From: Trichormus variabilis 0441 | GTDB taxonomy: Bacteria; Cyanobacteriota; Cyanobacteriia; Cyanobacteriales; Nostocaceae | Reading direction: 5' to 3' | NCBI RefSeq assembly: GCF_009856605.1 | Contig: NZ_CP047242.1 | Coordinates: 1,300,001-1,364,000, forward strand | Length of the DNA: 64,000 bases | In this document: piece after piece, positions 1-9,162 of the stretch | Layout: every line of letters starts with the position of its first letter | Position numbering within the stretch: position 1 is the first letter of the stretch | The notes under the pieces: generated by a model | What the model was told of the DNA's origin: nothing | Databases searched by the model: none | The model's input: the letters and a program-made list of their open reading frames with translations, nothing else | Made by a program: the position numbers and the translations under genes

Positions 1-2
1 TT

Positions 3-161
3 TATCAATGTGATTTCACTGATCCCAAGTTTTATCAGTTGGAGAGCTTAGTATTTTATGAATCTGAGCATCATAAACATAGAGCAATATGGATAGATAT
101 TGACCGCTTCAAATCTGGTGAACTGATATTAGTACCAGAGGAATTTTTTAATTATTTATAA
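3..161 (+). CDS. C-terminal end of a hypothetical protein, possibly Nudix-like (cut by window edge)
   Basis: The third reading frame is open from the left edge to a TAA at 159-161 and gives 52 residues. The fragment has the look of the end of a soluble enzyme: a FYESEHHKHRAIW stretch, then IDIDRF and a final ELILVPEEFF. The pattern 'His-rich strand, W-x-D, then a Pro near the end' resembles the C-terminal strand of Nudix hydrolases. That is a weak resemblance, because the diagnostic Nudix box would lie outside the window. The start and most of the gene are missing, so only the frame and stop are supported. Confidence 0.45.
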   Translation, partial: YQCDFTDPKFYQLESLVFYESEHHKHRAIWIDIDRFKSGELILVPEEFFNYL

Positions 162-374
162 AACTTTCATTTCCTAAGTAACAGTATTCAAAAGAGAAAT
201 AGAGTCACAAATTCAATCCTAAGTACATCGTAAAGATTACGCAAAATTATAAATAGCGGTTCTTCCGTATTACTGTTAGTAAAGTATCCGGCAAGTTACG
301 CATTTTTACGATTGTGCTAGTGTTTCATACCCACATAGTATTTAGCACATCGTTTTACTACTACTGCACTAATT

Positions 375-668
375 GTGAAATCTATTCTACAAACTTACCT
401 AGAGAAAGAAATCTGGATACTGATACGAGATAAATGGTATTACGCAACCATTATTGGGATTTGGGATGACTTGTTGTGCTTTAAACATAGAACTCACAAC
501 AAAGACACGGAGGAAGATACTTTGTGGGAAATGATTGTCAAAGTCAGCGAAGTAGTTGCCATTGATAAAGTTGTCTCAGTTGTGAGTAGAAAACCGGATG
601 TGTTTATGTCACGACTTCTAGAAACCGACAGACATACTAATAATCATCAGGAACATGAAAATTCTTGA
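375..668 (+). CDS. small hypothetical protein
   Basis: A GTG-started frame of 97 residues. The N-terminal half has alternating hydrophobic and charged residues (EKEIWILIRDKWYY, then IGIWDDLLCFKHR), compatible with a small beta-sheet fold that begins like an Sm/SH3-type barrel. The C-terminus is polar and His-rich. No signal peptide or membrane segment is present. A strong hairpin terminator lies about 170 bases downstream on the same strand. I do not recognise the family. The composition looks like real coding sequence, but the GTG start lacks a clear Shine-Dalgarno sequence. Confidence 0.5.
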   Translation: MKSILQTYLEKEIWILIRDKWYYATIIGIWDDLLCFKHRTHNKDTEEDTLWEMIVKVSEVVAIDKVVSVVSRKPDVFMSRLLETDRHTNNHQEHENS

Positions 669-840
669 GTTATGGCGAAGCATTGAGTCATCAATATCAG
701 ACCACTTGCTTTCTTGCTCTGAACAATTGAAATTTTCCTCACTTATATGACTATTGCTTTAGCTGAGACGCTTTAAATGTTTAGTTGTGCATATCCTACA
801 CAGCAGAGTACTCTAATGTATTCTTCCTGTAGATAGAGAA

Positions 841-872
841 AAGCACCGTGAAATATCTCACAGTGCTTTTTT
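841..872 (+). terminator. Rho-independent terminator hairpin
   Basis: AAGCACCGTGA at 841-851 pairs with TCACAGTGCTT at 858-868 (10 of 11 positions, one C-A mismatch) around a 6-base loop. A T-rich tail follows. It fits the end of the transcript from the gene at 375-668. The rest of the 669-1023 gap holds nothing else I can name. Confidence 0.7.
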
Positions 873-1023
873 ATTTTTGAATCCTTTCAGGTTCTTCAAT
901 CTAACGTGGAGAACAGCCACCGCTTTCCTGATGATGGTTTTCTAAGACAATGCTTACTTATATCTCAAAAATCAAGTATGAACCCCACCTATCATCAAAT
1001 GTCTAGTGACTGCTTATATGTCA

Positions 1024-1452
1024 TCAAGCAAATGCAAGCAGTTGTGAAACTTCTGCGTGTGCTAGAACCACACTGGGTTCACCTTGCAGTGCAGTGTAGT
1101 ATTTTCTAGCAAATGTATTTCCCTCTTCTGATGGCGAGAGTAAAGTACGGATATCGACAATCAAGTTTTTGACGTTATCTGGCGATATGGGTTCATCTGC
1201 TGTGAGGATTTCATCAATTTGAACAATCACCTCGGAAATACTATGTAACCAAGCAAACTGCTCGTGGCTAATTACAAGTTGCAAAAATTCTCCACTTGAT
1301 ATTCTGCCACTCACTTGTTCATAGGTAATGCGTTCTTTATCTAGCAAAACCTTATGTAGCTTGAGTAATTTGTTTCGTAAATTCTTGAGGTGCTGATGTT
1401 GATTTATACGTTGTAAAAGCGTGTTAGAAGTCAATGGAATCGATCCTCCCAT
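1024..1452 (-). CDS. conserved hypothetical protein
   Basis: This 142-residue, mostly helical, soluble protein contains the pattern LRNKLLKLHKVLLDKER, then SSGEFLQLVI, then FAWLHSISEVIVQIDE. I recognise this arrangement as a conserved uncharacterised bacterial family seen in cyanobacteria and proteobacteria, where a short helical protein carries LHKxLLDxER and FAWL motifs. No function is known to me. The ATG start is at 1450-1452. However, a GGGAGG lies inside its first three codons, so the TTG at about 1434 could be the true start, ten bases after that Shine-Dalgarno-like sequence. No partner gene is close; the PadR gene upstream is divergent. Confidence 0.7.
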   Translation of the reverse strand: MGGSIPLTSNTLLQRINQHQHLKNLRNKLLKLHKVLLDKERITYEQVSGRISSGEFLQLVISHEQFAWLHSISEVIVQIDEILTADEPISPDNVKNLIVDIRTLLSPSEEGNTFARKYYTALQGEPSVVLAHAEVSQLLAFA

Positions 1453-1683
1453 TACGATATTCTTTAATAGCTGAAATTTCTGTTCAGGCTGGCATCACAA
1501 ACGCTTCTCATCAAACTACTTTGTTAAATGCCATATCAGGAAATTAGTCATCCATTCAATTATGCTTTGTGTATGATGGATTTGTGGTCTGTCATTTCCG
1601 AAAATATAGCGCAAACTCTTTGTCTGCAATCAACAAAGTAAATATTATTGTTGAGAATGCTTTCGTTTTGGCATTTGTTTTTT

Positions 1684-1703
1684 ATATATGAATATTCATA
1701 TAT
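1684..1703. promoter_or_regulatory. perfect 20-bp palindrome upstream of the PadR gene (candidate operator)
   Basis: ATATATGAATATTCATATAT reads the same on both strands over all 20 positions. It ends 64 bases before the ATG chosen for the PadR gene. PadR regulators bind short dyad operators near their own promoters, so an autoregulatory operator is a reasonable inference. The surrounding sequence is AT-rich, which lowers the weight of the match somewhat. The rest of the 1453-1767 gap shows no gene or other clear signal. Confidence 0.5.
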
Positions 1704-1767
1704 TAGCATAATCAATATAGGAGCTATCAAAGACAGTATTTACTACTTTATTTTCGGAAAACCGTCT

Positions 1768-2307
1768 ATGTCCTTGGCTTATATAATCCTCGGTTTCCTA
1801 CAAAAAGAAGATATGACAGGTTACGACCTCAAGACAAATTGTTTCGATCAATGTATTGCTCACTTATGGCCAGCCGATCAAGGGCAGATTTATAAGACGC
1901 TCGATAAGCTGTTTGAGCAGGGTTGGATTAATTGCCATGTTGAGATTCAGCGCGATCGCCCCAACCGTAAAGTCTATAGTCTCACAGAAATGGGCAAAAC
2001 CGAGTTTGTAAGGTGGTTGCAATCCCCCCAGCCCTTGCCTATAGTCAGAGAACCTTTACTTGTACAATTATTTTTTGCAGCTCAATTATCGAATGAGGCG
2101 ATCGCTAGTCTACTACAACAGCAGCTAGCAGCTCACGATGAAAAAATCAGTAGTTGTGAAGCCATCAATTTTCCACCTGTTGAAGATGAATTGGGAATGC
2201 GTGAGCAATTAATCCATAGGCTAATGGTGGAATTAATCGTGCGTCGTGAGGAAACTTATATTGACTGGTTAAAGTCAGCCATCAAAATGCTAGAAGTTGA
2301 AAATTAA
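1768..2307 (+). CDS. PadR family transcriptional regulator
   Basis: This 179-residue repressor-type protein opens with MSLAYIILGFLQKEDMTGYDL, the usual PadR winged-helix start. It continues with WPADQGQIYKTLDKLFEQGWI (recognition helix region) and DRPNRKVYSLTEMGKTEFVRWL (wing and linker). The C-terminal half is the helical dimerisation/effector domain of the Vir/PadR-C type. The frame is open further upstream, but those codons run through the palindrome and encode nothing PadR-like. The ATG at 1768 gives the family's usual length. PadR proteins respond to small molecules such as phenolic acids or drugs; the ligand here cannot be read. A separate membrane-protein gene follows after 350 bases. 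Confidence 0.88.
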   Translation: MSLAYIILGFLQKEDMTGYDLKTNCFDQCIAHLWPADQGQIYKTLDKLFEQGWINCHVEIQRDRPNRKVYSLTEMGKTEFVRWLQSPQPLPIVREPLLVQLFFAAQLSNEAIASLLQQQLAAHDEKISSCEAINFPPVEDELGMREQLIHRLMVELIVRREETYIDWLKSAIKMLEVEN

Positions 2308-2659
2308 TATATTCTCTCTAAATAACTATTATTTTTTATTAAATTAAAACTACTATTTTGAATTTATCTAAAGTTATAATATGTTTTTTAACAAAATACT
2401 CATTTGAGTTAGTAATATATCAATTTAGTTCTATTAATATATGATAAAAGACTAACATTATTTTTACCATACTCAGTCCAAAGTACAGATTTCTGAACAG
2501 AGTAAGAATTACTTGGTACCTTCGTACTTATGTAACTACCCCAACCTTGACGATCCCCTTATTGGTATTCTCTGTGTTCGCGTAGCATCCCCCACACAAA
2601 GATGAGTAGTCTTTTAACTTAGCACTTTCAACTCAGCATTCTTCATCAGCATAGGAACT
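2308..2659. other. AT-rich intergenic stretch with no gene
   Basis: The first half is very AT-rich. The second half carries a short GC-richer segment (about 2530-2600) of the kind scattered between genes throughout the window. I see no RNA gene, strong hairpin or conserved operator. It presumably holds the promoter of the gene at 2660. Confidence 0.5.
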
Positions 2660-3088
2660 ATGAATATAGGATATTTTCAAAAAATTCCTGTGATGCCACT
2701 AGTACTACTTTGGTTAGCTTATGCCCTCTTGGGGTGGTATCTTGCCGCGCATCACATTGTTTGGTTAGTCGGAGCTTTTATCGCCACTATTGCTATAGCT
2801 GTAGTCCGCAAGAGTATTTCTTGGTTAGAAAGCATAGTTTCCTTTGGTTCTCGAACTTTAGTAGTAGTTATAGTTTTAAGTGCATCTATTGCTTTAGTTG
2901 CAACTTGGTCAATGTTATTGAGTTTATTTCTTATCCCTATAGCAACCACTCTTTTAGCTGATTTAGAACTGCGTTTTGCCGGCTTCAAAAAAATAGATTC
3001 GTTTTGGATTTTAACTGTTTTGGCGGGTTGGGGTTTGACTGTCGGGGAAATTGTAGATATTTTACTTCTGCCCAGTGGTAGATACTAG
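2660..3088 (+). CDS. conserved cyanobacterial integral membrane protein
   Basis: A 142-residue protein with about four hydrophobic segments: residues 10-30, 34-50, 65-100 (long enough for one or two helices) and 118-137. A single basic loop (RKSISWLES) lies after the second segment and a short acidic/basic loop (DLELRFAGFKKIDS) before the last. There are no enzymatic motifs. I cannot name the family; small membrane proteins of this shape are common in filamentous cyanobacteria. The start is ATG, with weak ribosome-binding sequence upstream. The next gene (the kinase) is convergent. Confidence 0.65.
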   Translation: MNIGYFQKIPVMPLVLLWLAYALLGWYLAAHHIVWLVGAFIATIAIAVVRKSISWLESIVSFGSRTLVVVIVLSASIALVATWSMLLSLFLIPIATTLLADLELRFAGFKKIDSFWILTVLAGWGLTVGEIVDILLLPSGRY

Positions 3089-3182
3089 CGGCTAGGGGAA
3101 GCCGGGGAGGATAAGACAATTTTACAGACGCGATTAATCGCGGCTATAACAACTGTACAGACGAGATCAATCGCGTCTCTAA

Positions 3183-4196
3183 TTACAAAACTTCTGATTT
3201 CCTAGCCTCTTGTAACTGTTGAGCAGTTCCACCTTGTTGAGACAATATCAAAGTAGCCCCGGCGACTGCTAGCACCCCAATTATTGCTAAACACAAAACT
3301 GTAGTTTGATATTTCAACTTGATGACTGTGGCTAATATTTCCATAGCTGTGGCATTACCAGTAACTTGAATGGGCTGGAGTGCTGCCAAAGCATCTGCGG
3401 CATTAGCATAGCGATATTGCCACTTGGGTTCCACCATGCCCATTAACCAAGAGCGGAAGCGTAAATCGATGGGAGAATCTAGTTTTTGAAAATCAAAATA
3501 ACCCTTACTGTTGATTAACTTATCAATATCCACAGAACGGATATTAGCAAGTAAACAAACTAGTGTCGCCCCTACACTGTATAAGTCCGAAGCCAAAGAT
3601 AAAGAATAGCCTGATTGTTCCTCTGGTGGTATAAAGCCTGGTGTTCCTGTTAGTAAGCTGGTGAGAGCTATTTTTGTATCCTGTACCCTAGCTAAACCAA
3701 AATCCACTAAGTAAGCATTCAGTTGGTCATCAACTAAAATATTTTCTGGTTTGATATCTCGATGAATAATTGGGTCAATTCGTTGCTGTAAATACACCAA
3801 AATTTCTAAAATTGATACAGCTATTTGTTTAATTTCTTCTGCTTGGAAACTGCGTTTTGAGCTTAAGGGTAGAGCGTGTTTATATTCCTGTACTAAATAG
3901 AAAGCTGTCTGCGTTGCAAAAGAATCCAGATAGCGGGGTATGCGGGGATGATTTAGTTTTTGTAAGATTTGCGCTTCACTTTCATAAGCTGTCACACCAA
4001 ACCAGTCAGCATAGGTATGAGCAAAACTGAATTCTTTAATTACTACCTGTTGCTTAGAATGATGATGAGCTAAATAAGTGATGCGACCTTCTTCTTGGTT
4101 TCGTCCCAGTTCTCGAATAACTTGATAACCTAGAGCAGAACAATCTGGATGATTGATTAAGGGAATTGCTCCTTTATTAAACGCATCAAGCTCCAT
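3183..4196 (-). CDS. serine/threonine protein kinase with C-terminal membrane anchor
   Basis: A Hanks-type kinase. Visible motifs in order are the catalytic-loop HRDIKPENIL, the activation-segment DFGLA, and GTPGFIPPEE (equivalent of the APE motif), with a VVIKEF Lys near the N-terminus. The kinase domain covers roughly residues 25-270. A hydrophobic segment around residues 300-320 then precedes a short polar tail, so the kinase is probably tethered to the membrane by its C-terminus. Two in-frame starts exist. I prefer the ATG at 4196, because an AGGTGG sits five bases before it; a GTG nine bases further upstream is the alternative. Substrates are unknown. Confidence 0.88.
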   Translation of the reverse strand: MELDAFNKGAIPLINHPDCSALGYQVIRELGRNQEEGRITYLAHHHSKQQVVIKEFSFAHTYADWFGVTAYESEAQILQKLNHPRIPRYLDSFATQTAFYLVQEYKHALPLSSKRSFQAEEIKQIAVSILEILVYLQQRIDPIIHRDIKPENILVDDQLNAYLVDFGLARVQDTKIALTSLLTGTPGFIPPEEQSGYSLSLASDLYSVGATLVCLLANIRSVDIDKLINSKGYFDFQKLDSPIDLRFRSWLMGMVEPKWQYRYANAADALAALQPIQVTGNATAMEILATVIKLKYQTTVLCLAIIGVLAVAGATLILSQQGGTAQQLQEARKSEVL

Positions 4197-4411
4197 ACAC
4201 ACCACCTGAGTTTGATTTTGTCAAGGTGCAATCAAAAAATTATAAATACTCACCCAGATTGTTACCTGCCATTCTGCCTTAATCTCCCTATGGAATGATG
4301 AGTTAAAAAGAGGGCATTATTAATGGGGTTTAAATCCCCAACTCCAACTGTCTTTAACTTTGAATTTTGAATTTTGCGAAAAGTTCTGTAGGCGGTGAAT
4401 CCATTGCTGTA

Positions 4412-4463
4412 GACGGGTTTCCCGCCGTAGGAACGCCACTTGCTACAAGCCGGGGAACCCGTC
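4412..4463. repeat. interspersed hairpin repeat between kinase and hydrolase genes
   Basis: GACGGGTTTCCC at the left end pairs with GGGGAACCCGTC at the right end, enclosing a GCCACTTGCTACAAGCC segment. A related sequence with CCACTGCGTT and CAAGTGGCG occurs inside the element at 15522-15760. This is one of the small GC-rich palindromic repeats typical of Nostoc intergenic DNA. The remainder of the 4197-4538 gap is AT-rich with 'TTTGAATTTTGAATTTTG' filler and no gene. Confidence 0.5.
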
Positions 4464-4538
4464 CAACGCAGTGGCTCAACTTTTCAAGACGAATTTTGAA
4501 TTGTTAATTCCCTCTACTCTCCTGCTTTTTAAGAGTTT

Positions 4539-5441
4539 TTATTTCCTTTGCGCCAACCAATCAATAATCTGGGCATTGACTACATTGGGGACTTCATCGT
4601 GGGGACAATGACCAGCACCAGGAATGGGAATAATTGTTATGTCTTGACCACTCTCCTGGGCTTGCTCGTAAATCTTCGCCCCTGTAATTGGTGTCCACGG
4701 GTCGTCAGCGCCCCAAATCACTAGTAAAGGACGTTCTATTTGGGGTAATAGTTCCTCTGGTGTGGGGCCAGGAGGTGCTGTGAGGATGGAGGCGAAAACT
4801 TGCTGCGCTCCAGGGTCGCAGGATGGGGTGTAAAGTAAATCGACTAACTCATCGGTGACGGCTGTACGATCGCGGTAAACTTGGTAGAGTGTGCGGCGAA
4901 TTTGAGCTTTTTGTCTGATACGGTTAAAGACAAATTTGCCTGTAATGGGCGATCGCACTACTCGATTAAATGTGGCCATCACAATCCGTAGTGGTGGGTT
5001 TAGTTCATGGGGGCGATGGCTTAAACCACCTGCTGAGTTGATTAAAACACCACCAGATGTAATCTCTGGATGTTTTGCCAATACTATCAGGCTTAAAAGT
5101 GCGCCAATGGAATTACCGACAAATACGGCTGGTTGTTGAATATGGGCTGTCCAAAAGTCTTTTAGCAGTTCTACCCAAACATCTACACTGTAATCGATTA
5201 CCGCTTTGTCAGAGCCGCCAAAACCCAGCAAATCAATCGCAAAGACTTGGTAGCCAGCATTCGCCAAAACTGGAATGTTCTTGCGCCAATGTCCGATGGA
5301 AGCACCAAAACCGTGAACTAGGACTAATGGCTGTCCAGTACCCATGACTGTGTACTGAATTTTGTAATTACGCCAATTCCACACCAGTTTATCAAAATTA
5401 GCGATCGCCGTCGCTGCTAGCGGTTGAGTCTTTAAAGTCAT
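4539..5441 (-). CDS. alpha/beta-fold hydrolase
   Basis: A 300-residue single-domain hydrolase. The oxyanion-hole motif HGFGAS is near residue 45, the nucleophile elbow GNSIGA carries the catalytic Ser near residue 111, the acid is in WGADDPW near residue 245, and the catalytic His is in GAGHCPHDE near residue 274. A short cap lies between the two halves. The HGFG and DLLGFGGSDK spacing is like that of plant pheophytinase/chlorophyll dephytylase and their cyanobacterial relatives, but the substrate cannot be decided by reading. No signal peptide is present. The gene stands alone, convergent with nothing close and divergent from the Ycf51 gene. Confidence 0.85.
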   Translation of the reverse strand: MTLKTQPLAATAIANFDKLVWNWRNYKIQYTVMGTGQPLVLVHGFGASIGHWRKNIPVLANAGYQVFAIDLLGFGGSDKAVIDYSVDVWVELLKDFWTAHIQQPAVFVGNSIGALLSLIVLAKHPEITSGGVLINSAGGLSHRPHELNPPLRIVMATFNRVVRSPITGKFVFNRIRQKAQIRRTLYQVYRDRTAVTDELVDLLYTPSCDPGAQQVFASILTAPPGPTPEELLPQIERPLLVIWGADDPWTPITGAKIYEQAQESGQDITIIPIPGAGHCPHDEVPNVVNAQIIDWLAQRK

Positions 5442-5651
5442 TATTATTAAGATTTCTAAACTATTGCTTTATATATTAAAGCCTCTCACGAGTCGTGTAT
5501 GAAAAAGCAGAGGAGCTTGTGCATCTTAAATTCGGCTTGGTTTTTACCTCTCCCCCTGCCTCTTATCAAGCATTATTCCCTGCTCCATGCACTACTCCAG
5601 TAAAATAGGTGTGTCCGTGATCAACTAAAAACACCTAAGTAGCCAATCTGT

Positions 5652-6173
5652 ATGCTCACAACGGCTGAATTTCTGAAATATACTCAATGGTCTGGTATTG
5701 CCACTGTGGTATTTGCAGTTTTGGCAATATTAGCCTTCCTATTCAAATGGGGTATCCGCTTTCGGCTAGTGGGTACGACTGGCTTTATGTTGGTGCTAAC
5801 TGCTGGTTTATTTGGACTTTCAATAGTTCCTTTGAGCCGTACTGTGATTCCTGGGGCTGTCAAATACACTCTAGTTTACGATAATGGCTCAAACCAAGCA
5901 GTAATCTCCCTATCTCCCAAAATTTCCCCTGCGGAAGTAGAAGCAACTTTATTACAAGTAGCCAGCAATCTCAATTCTTTTGGGCGTTCTGGTGGCAGGA
6001 ATGATGACAAGGTGACAATTCGCGCTCGTACTCTGATTCACCCAGAACCAGGGCTAACAGTACCAATTTACCTTGGAGAAGTTAAGCGATCGCTCGCTAG
6101 TCGAGAAGATACTCAGATATCTGTGGAAATATATCCAGAGAAATTTGCCCAATTACCACCAACAGAAGCTTAA
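5652..6173 (+). CDS. ycf51: Ycf51 family membrane-anchored protein
   Basis: This 173-residue protein begins MLTTAEFLKYTQWSG and has two N-terminal membrane segments, near residues 15-30 and 38-58. A soluble domain of about 110 residues follows, starting at PGAVKYTLVYDNGS. The overall pattern, including SRTVIPGAVKYTLVYD, matches my memory of the Ycf51/DUF2518 family found in cyanobacteria and some algal plastids. The function of Ycf51 is not established. The name is from recognition of the sequence, not a search. Confidence 0.75.
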   Translation: MLTTAEFLKYTQWSGIATVVFAVLAILAFLFKWGIRFRLVGTTGFMLVLTAGLFGLSIVPLSRTVIPGAVKYTLVYDNGSNQAVISLSPKISPAEVEATLLQVASNLNSFGRSGGRNDDKVTIRARTLIHPEPGLTVPIYLGEVKRSLASREDTQISVEIYPEKFAQLPPTEA

Positions 6174-6734
6174 CATCAGGAGTGCTGAGTCAAACTCAGC
6201 ACAGGCTGAACGCCCCGCAAACAGCAAGTATTATGTTTTTTCACCACGTATAACGAGTGCATAAGTTTTTTGTATTTTCATATACAATTTTTGTTATTTT
6301 TAGATTAAGATATTATTTACCTAAATTTAATCAACCAGTCATTCATGGGTAATGAAATTCCTCATCTGTGGGTGAGGAATCTGGTAATAGGTAATTGGTA
6401 ATAGGTAATTGGACTATTACCTGCATCGGCGCTTTAAGCAACCTCGACCACCCACCTTCGTACAGCGTCCCGCTTTCTGAGGGATGGAGTTTCCCGCCGC
6501 TTTGATCAATAACAATACTTTGGCTGAGTATTCTGACAGTGGTATTGTTAATTACTATATGTTTATTCAAAAGTTTGGTAGTTCAGAATTTAAGGATAAT
6601 GGGCAATATTTAATTTCAGGCAACCCCGCTAATTATGTTCTGACAAGCATTTCCCTTCTTTGGGGAAACCGATATGAATTCTAATTAGTCTAATTTTATG
6701 AAGATATATCAAGGTTTTTGGCAAACTAGAGTAT
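6174..6734. other. intergenic stretch with hairpins and short direct repeats
   Basis: ATTCCTCA and TGAGGAAT form a hairpin near 6355-6380. 'GGTAATAGGTAATTGG' is partly repeated in tandem at about 6392-6412. A GC-richer block with CCCGCTTTCTGAGGGATGG follows at 6470-6490. The short open frames here look like chance. No RNA gene is recognised. The promoter of the dehydrogenase gene at 6735 must lie at the right end. Confidence 0.4.
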
Positions 6735-7925
6735 ATGCCTAATCAATTATCTAATCAAACCTTGTCTACTCAAACTGCTAGTTCATTAATCACCCTCGCG
6801 GTTGCCCCGGCAAAAGTAATCCGTGGCTCTAATATATTGCAGGTAGCCGCCACAGAAATTGCCAAGTTGGGCAGTCGTCCTTTAATTGTGGCAGGTAATA
6901 GCACCGTTGCTATCAGCCAAGAGAGTCTGCAACCAATTTTAGAAGCCCAGAATCTGCACGTTGCCCAAGCCTCCTACGGTGCAGATTGCGCGGAAGCTAG
7001 CTTAAAAGCCTTGAGGAAAGCAGCCAAAGAACATAAAGCCGATGCCATTATCGGCATTGGTGGGGGTAAAGCTTTAGATACAGCTAAGTTAGTTGCCCAT
7101 CAGTTAGATTTACCTGTAGCCACAATTCCCACCTCAGCAGCTACCTGTGCCGCTTGGACGGCGCTATCCAATGTATATTCTGAAGACGGGGCGTTTCTTT
7201 ACGATGTGGCTTTATCTCGCTGTCCCGATTTACTAATACTTGACTACGACTTGATTCAAACAGCACCACAACATACACTAGTGGCAGGGATTGGGGATGC
7301 GATCGCTAAATGGTACGAAGCTTCCGTTAGTAGTGGTCATCTAGAACAAACTTTAATTATCTCCGCAGTCCAACAAGCGCGAGTTTTACGTGATATTTTA
7401 TTCCAAAAGTCGGCAATTGCCTTACAACAACCAGGCAGTGAAGCTTGGCGGGAAGTTGTTGATGCCACAGTTTTACTAGCTGGTGTCATCGGTGGACTAG
7501 GTGGGGCCCAGTGTCGTACAGTCGCTGCCCATGCAGTCCATAATGGTTTAACTCACATTGCCGGACACAGTAGCATCCACGGTGAAAAAGTCGCCTATGG
7601 AATTTTGGTGCAACTGCGTCTGGAAGAAATGGTGCAAGGCAATCAACTAGCCACCGCCTCACGACAGCAACTATTAAAGTTTTATGCAGAGATTGGCCTG
7701 CCACAAAAATTAGGAGACTTGGGGTTGGGTAATATTACCTTAGGCGAGTTGCAAACAGCCGCCGAAATCGCTTTAACACCTCAATCTGACATTCATCGCC
7801 TACCATTCAAAGTTGCGTTGGAACAGTTAATGGCAGCGATGGTTTCTACCACTGCACCAACAGATAGTAGAGACTCAGTTCATCGTGTCTCCACCAGGGG
7901 AATAAGTGACGAGGTTGAGGAATGA
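6735..7925 (+). CDS. iron-containing (GldA-like) alcohol dehydrogenase family protein
   Basis: A 396-residue member of the metal-dependent dehydrogenase family that includes glycerol dehydrogenase. The NAD-binding GIGGGKALDTAK is at about residues 112-123, followed by IPTSAATCAAWTALS. Metal-ligand positions appear as the Asp in GIGDAIAKW, then His in AHAVHNGL and in HSSIHGEKVAYG. The N-terminal 20 residues (Thr/Ser-rich) precede the domain. The stop overlaps the next gene's ATG by four bases, so the dehydrogenase and aminotransferase are almost certainly co-translated and may act on the same metabolite. The substrate is not readable. Confidence 0.82.
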   Translation: MPNQLSNQTLSTQTASSLITLAVAPAKVIRGSNILQVAATEIAKLGSRPLIVAGNSTVAISQESLQPILEAQNLHVAQASYGADCAEASLKALRKAAKEHKADAIIGIGGGKALDTAKLVAHQLDLPVATIPTSAATCAAWTALSNVYSEDGAFLYDVALSRCPDLLILDYDLIQTAPQHTLVAGIGDAIAKWYEASVSSGHLEQTLIISAVQQARVLRDILFQKSAIALQQPGSEAWREVVDATVLLAGVIGGLGGAQCRTVAAHAVHNGLTHIAGHSSIHGEKVAYGILVQLRLEEMVQGNQLATASRQQLLKFYAEIGLPQKLGDLGLGNITLGELQTAAEIALTPQSDIHRLPFKVALEQLMAAMVSTTAPTDSRDSVHRVSTRGISDEVEE

Positions 7926-9133
7926 GTTTCGATTGGATTACGCCAGCAGATAGGATACAGCAACTACCACCTTATGTATTTGCCCGTCTTGACGAGCTGA
8001 AAGCTAAGGCACGGGAGCAAGGAATTGATTTAATAGATTTGGGGATGGGGAATCCTGATGGCGCGACACCACAACCAGTGGTAGATGCGGCTATTCAAGC
8101 TTTGCAAAATCCCGCCAACCACGGTTACCCCCCCTTTGAAGGTACAGCAAGTTTCCGCCGTGCCATTACTAACTGGTACAATCGCCGCTATGGAGTTGTC
8201 TTAGATCCCGATAGTGAAGCCTTACCCCTACTGGGTTCTAAAGAAGGATTATCTCATTTAGCGATCGCCTATGTGAACCCCGGCGATGTGGTGTTGGTTC
8301 CTTCCCCCGCCTACCCCGCCCATTTTCGTGGCCCGGTAATCGCTGGGGGTACAGTCCACAGCTTAATTCTTAAACCTGAGAATGACTGGTTAATTGATTT
8401 AACCGCCATTCCCGAAGAAGTAGCCAGAAAAGCCAAAATATTATACTTTAACTATCCCAGCAACCCCACAGGCGCGACTGCACCCCGTGAATTTTTCGAG
8501 GAAATTGTAGCATTTGCCCGCAAATACGAAATTCTCTTGGTGCATGATTTGTGTTATGCCGAGTTAGCCTTTGATGGTTATCAACCCACCAGCTTACTAG
8601 AAATTCCTGGGGCGAAAGATATCGGCGTGGAGTTCCACACCTTATCGAAAACCTACAATATGGCTGGTTGGCGTGTGGGTTTTGTTGTCGGGAATCGTCA
8701 TGTCATTCAAGGCTTGCGAACACTCAAAACCAACCTGGACTATGGTATTTTCGCCGCCTTGCAAACAGCCGCCGAAACAGCCTTACAACTACCAGATATT
8801 TATCTGCACGAAGTACAACAACGCTACCGCACCAGGCGGGATTTTCTCATCCAAGGATTAGGCGAGTTGGGTTGGGATGTTCCCAAAACCAAAGCCACCA
8901 TGTATCTGTGGGTGAAATGTCCTGTAGGTATGGGTTCGACAGATTTTGCTCTCAACTTGTTGCAGCAAACAGGCGTTGTCGTCACCCCTGGTAATGCCTT
9001 TGGGGTTGCCGGAGAGGGATATGTGCGGATAAGCTTAATTGCAGATTGCGATCGCTTAGGTGAAGCCTTAGGCCGAATTAAGCAAGCTGGCATCCGTTAT
9101 CGTCCGGAAGCTCTCGTTTCTACGCCAGAATAG
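7922..9133 (+). CDS. class I/II PLP-dependent aminotransferase (aspartate / LL-diaminopimelate aminotransferase-like)
   Basis: A 403-residue fold-type I aminotransferase. Visible features are DLGMGNPDGATP near residue 40, YPPFEGTASFR near 75, NYPSNPTGA near 178 (PLP-phosphate region) and LSKTYNMAGWRVG with the Schiff-base Lys at residue 243. The C-terminal Arg sits in GYVRISLI. The order and spacing fit the group that includes LL-diaminopimelate aminotransferases and bacterial alanine/aspartate aminotransferases. Which amino acid it uses is undecided. It is translationally coupled to the dehydrogenase upstream and 29 bases from the ArsR gene downstream. Confidence 0.88.
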   Translation: MSFDWITPADRIQQLPPYVFARLDELKAKAREQGIDLIDLGMGNPDGATPQPVVDAAIQALQNPANHGYPPFEGTASFRRAITNWYNRRYGVVLDPDSEALPLLGSKEGLSHLAIAYVNPGDVVLVPSPAYPAHFRGPVIAGGTVHSLILKPENDWLIDLTAIPEEVARKAKILYFNYPSNPTGATAPREFFEEIVAFARKYEILLVHDLCYAELAFDGYQPTSLLEIPGAKDIGVEFHTLSKTYNMAGWRVGFVVGNRHVIQGLRTLKTNLDYGIFAALQTAAETALQLPDIYLHEVQQRYRTRRDFLIQGLGELGWDVPKTKATMYLWVKCPVGMGSTDFALNLLQQTGVVVTPGNAFGVAGEGYVRISLIADCDRLGEALGRIKQAGIRYRPEALVSTPE

Positions 9134-9162
9134 AAATAGCAGCCCTTTATTGACTTTCATTC

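Noticed and set aside
906..1109. Plus-strand open frame of 67 codons
   Set aside because: It lies partly over the better-supported leftward conserved gene at 1024-1452, with a non-ATG start and no family resemblance.
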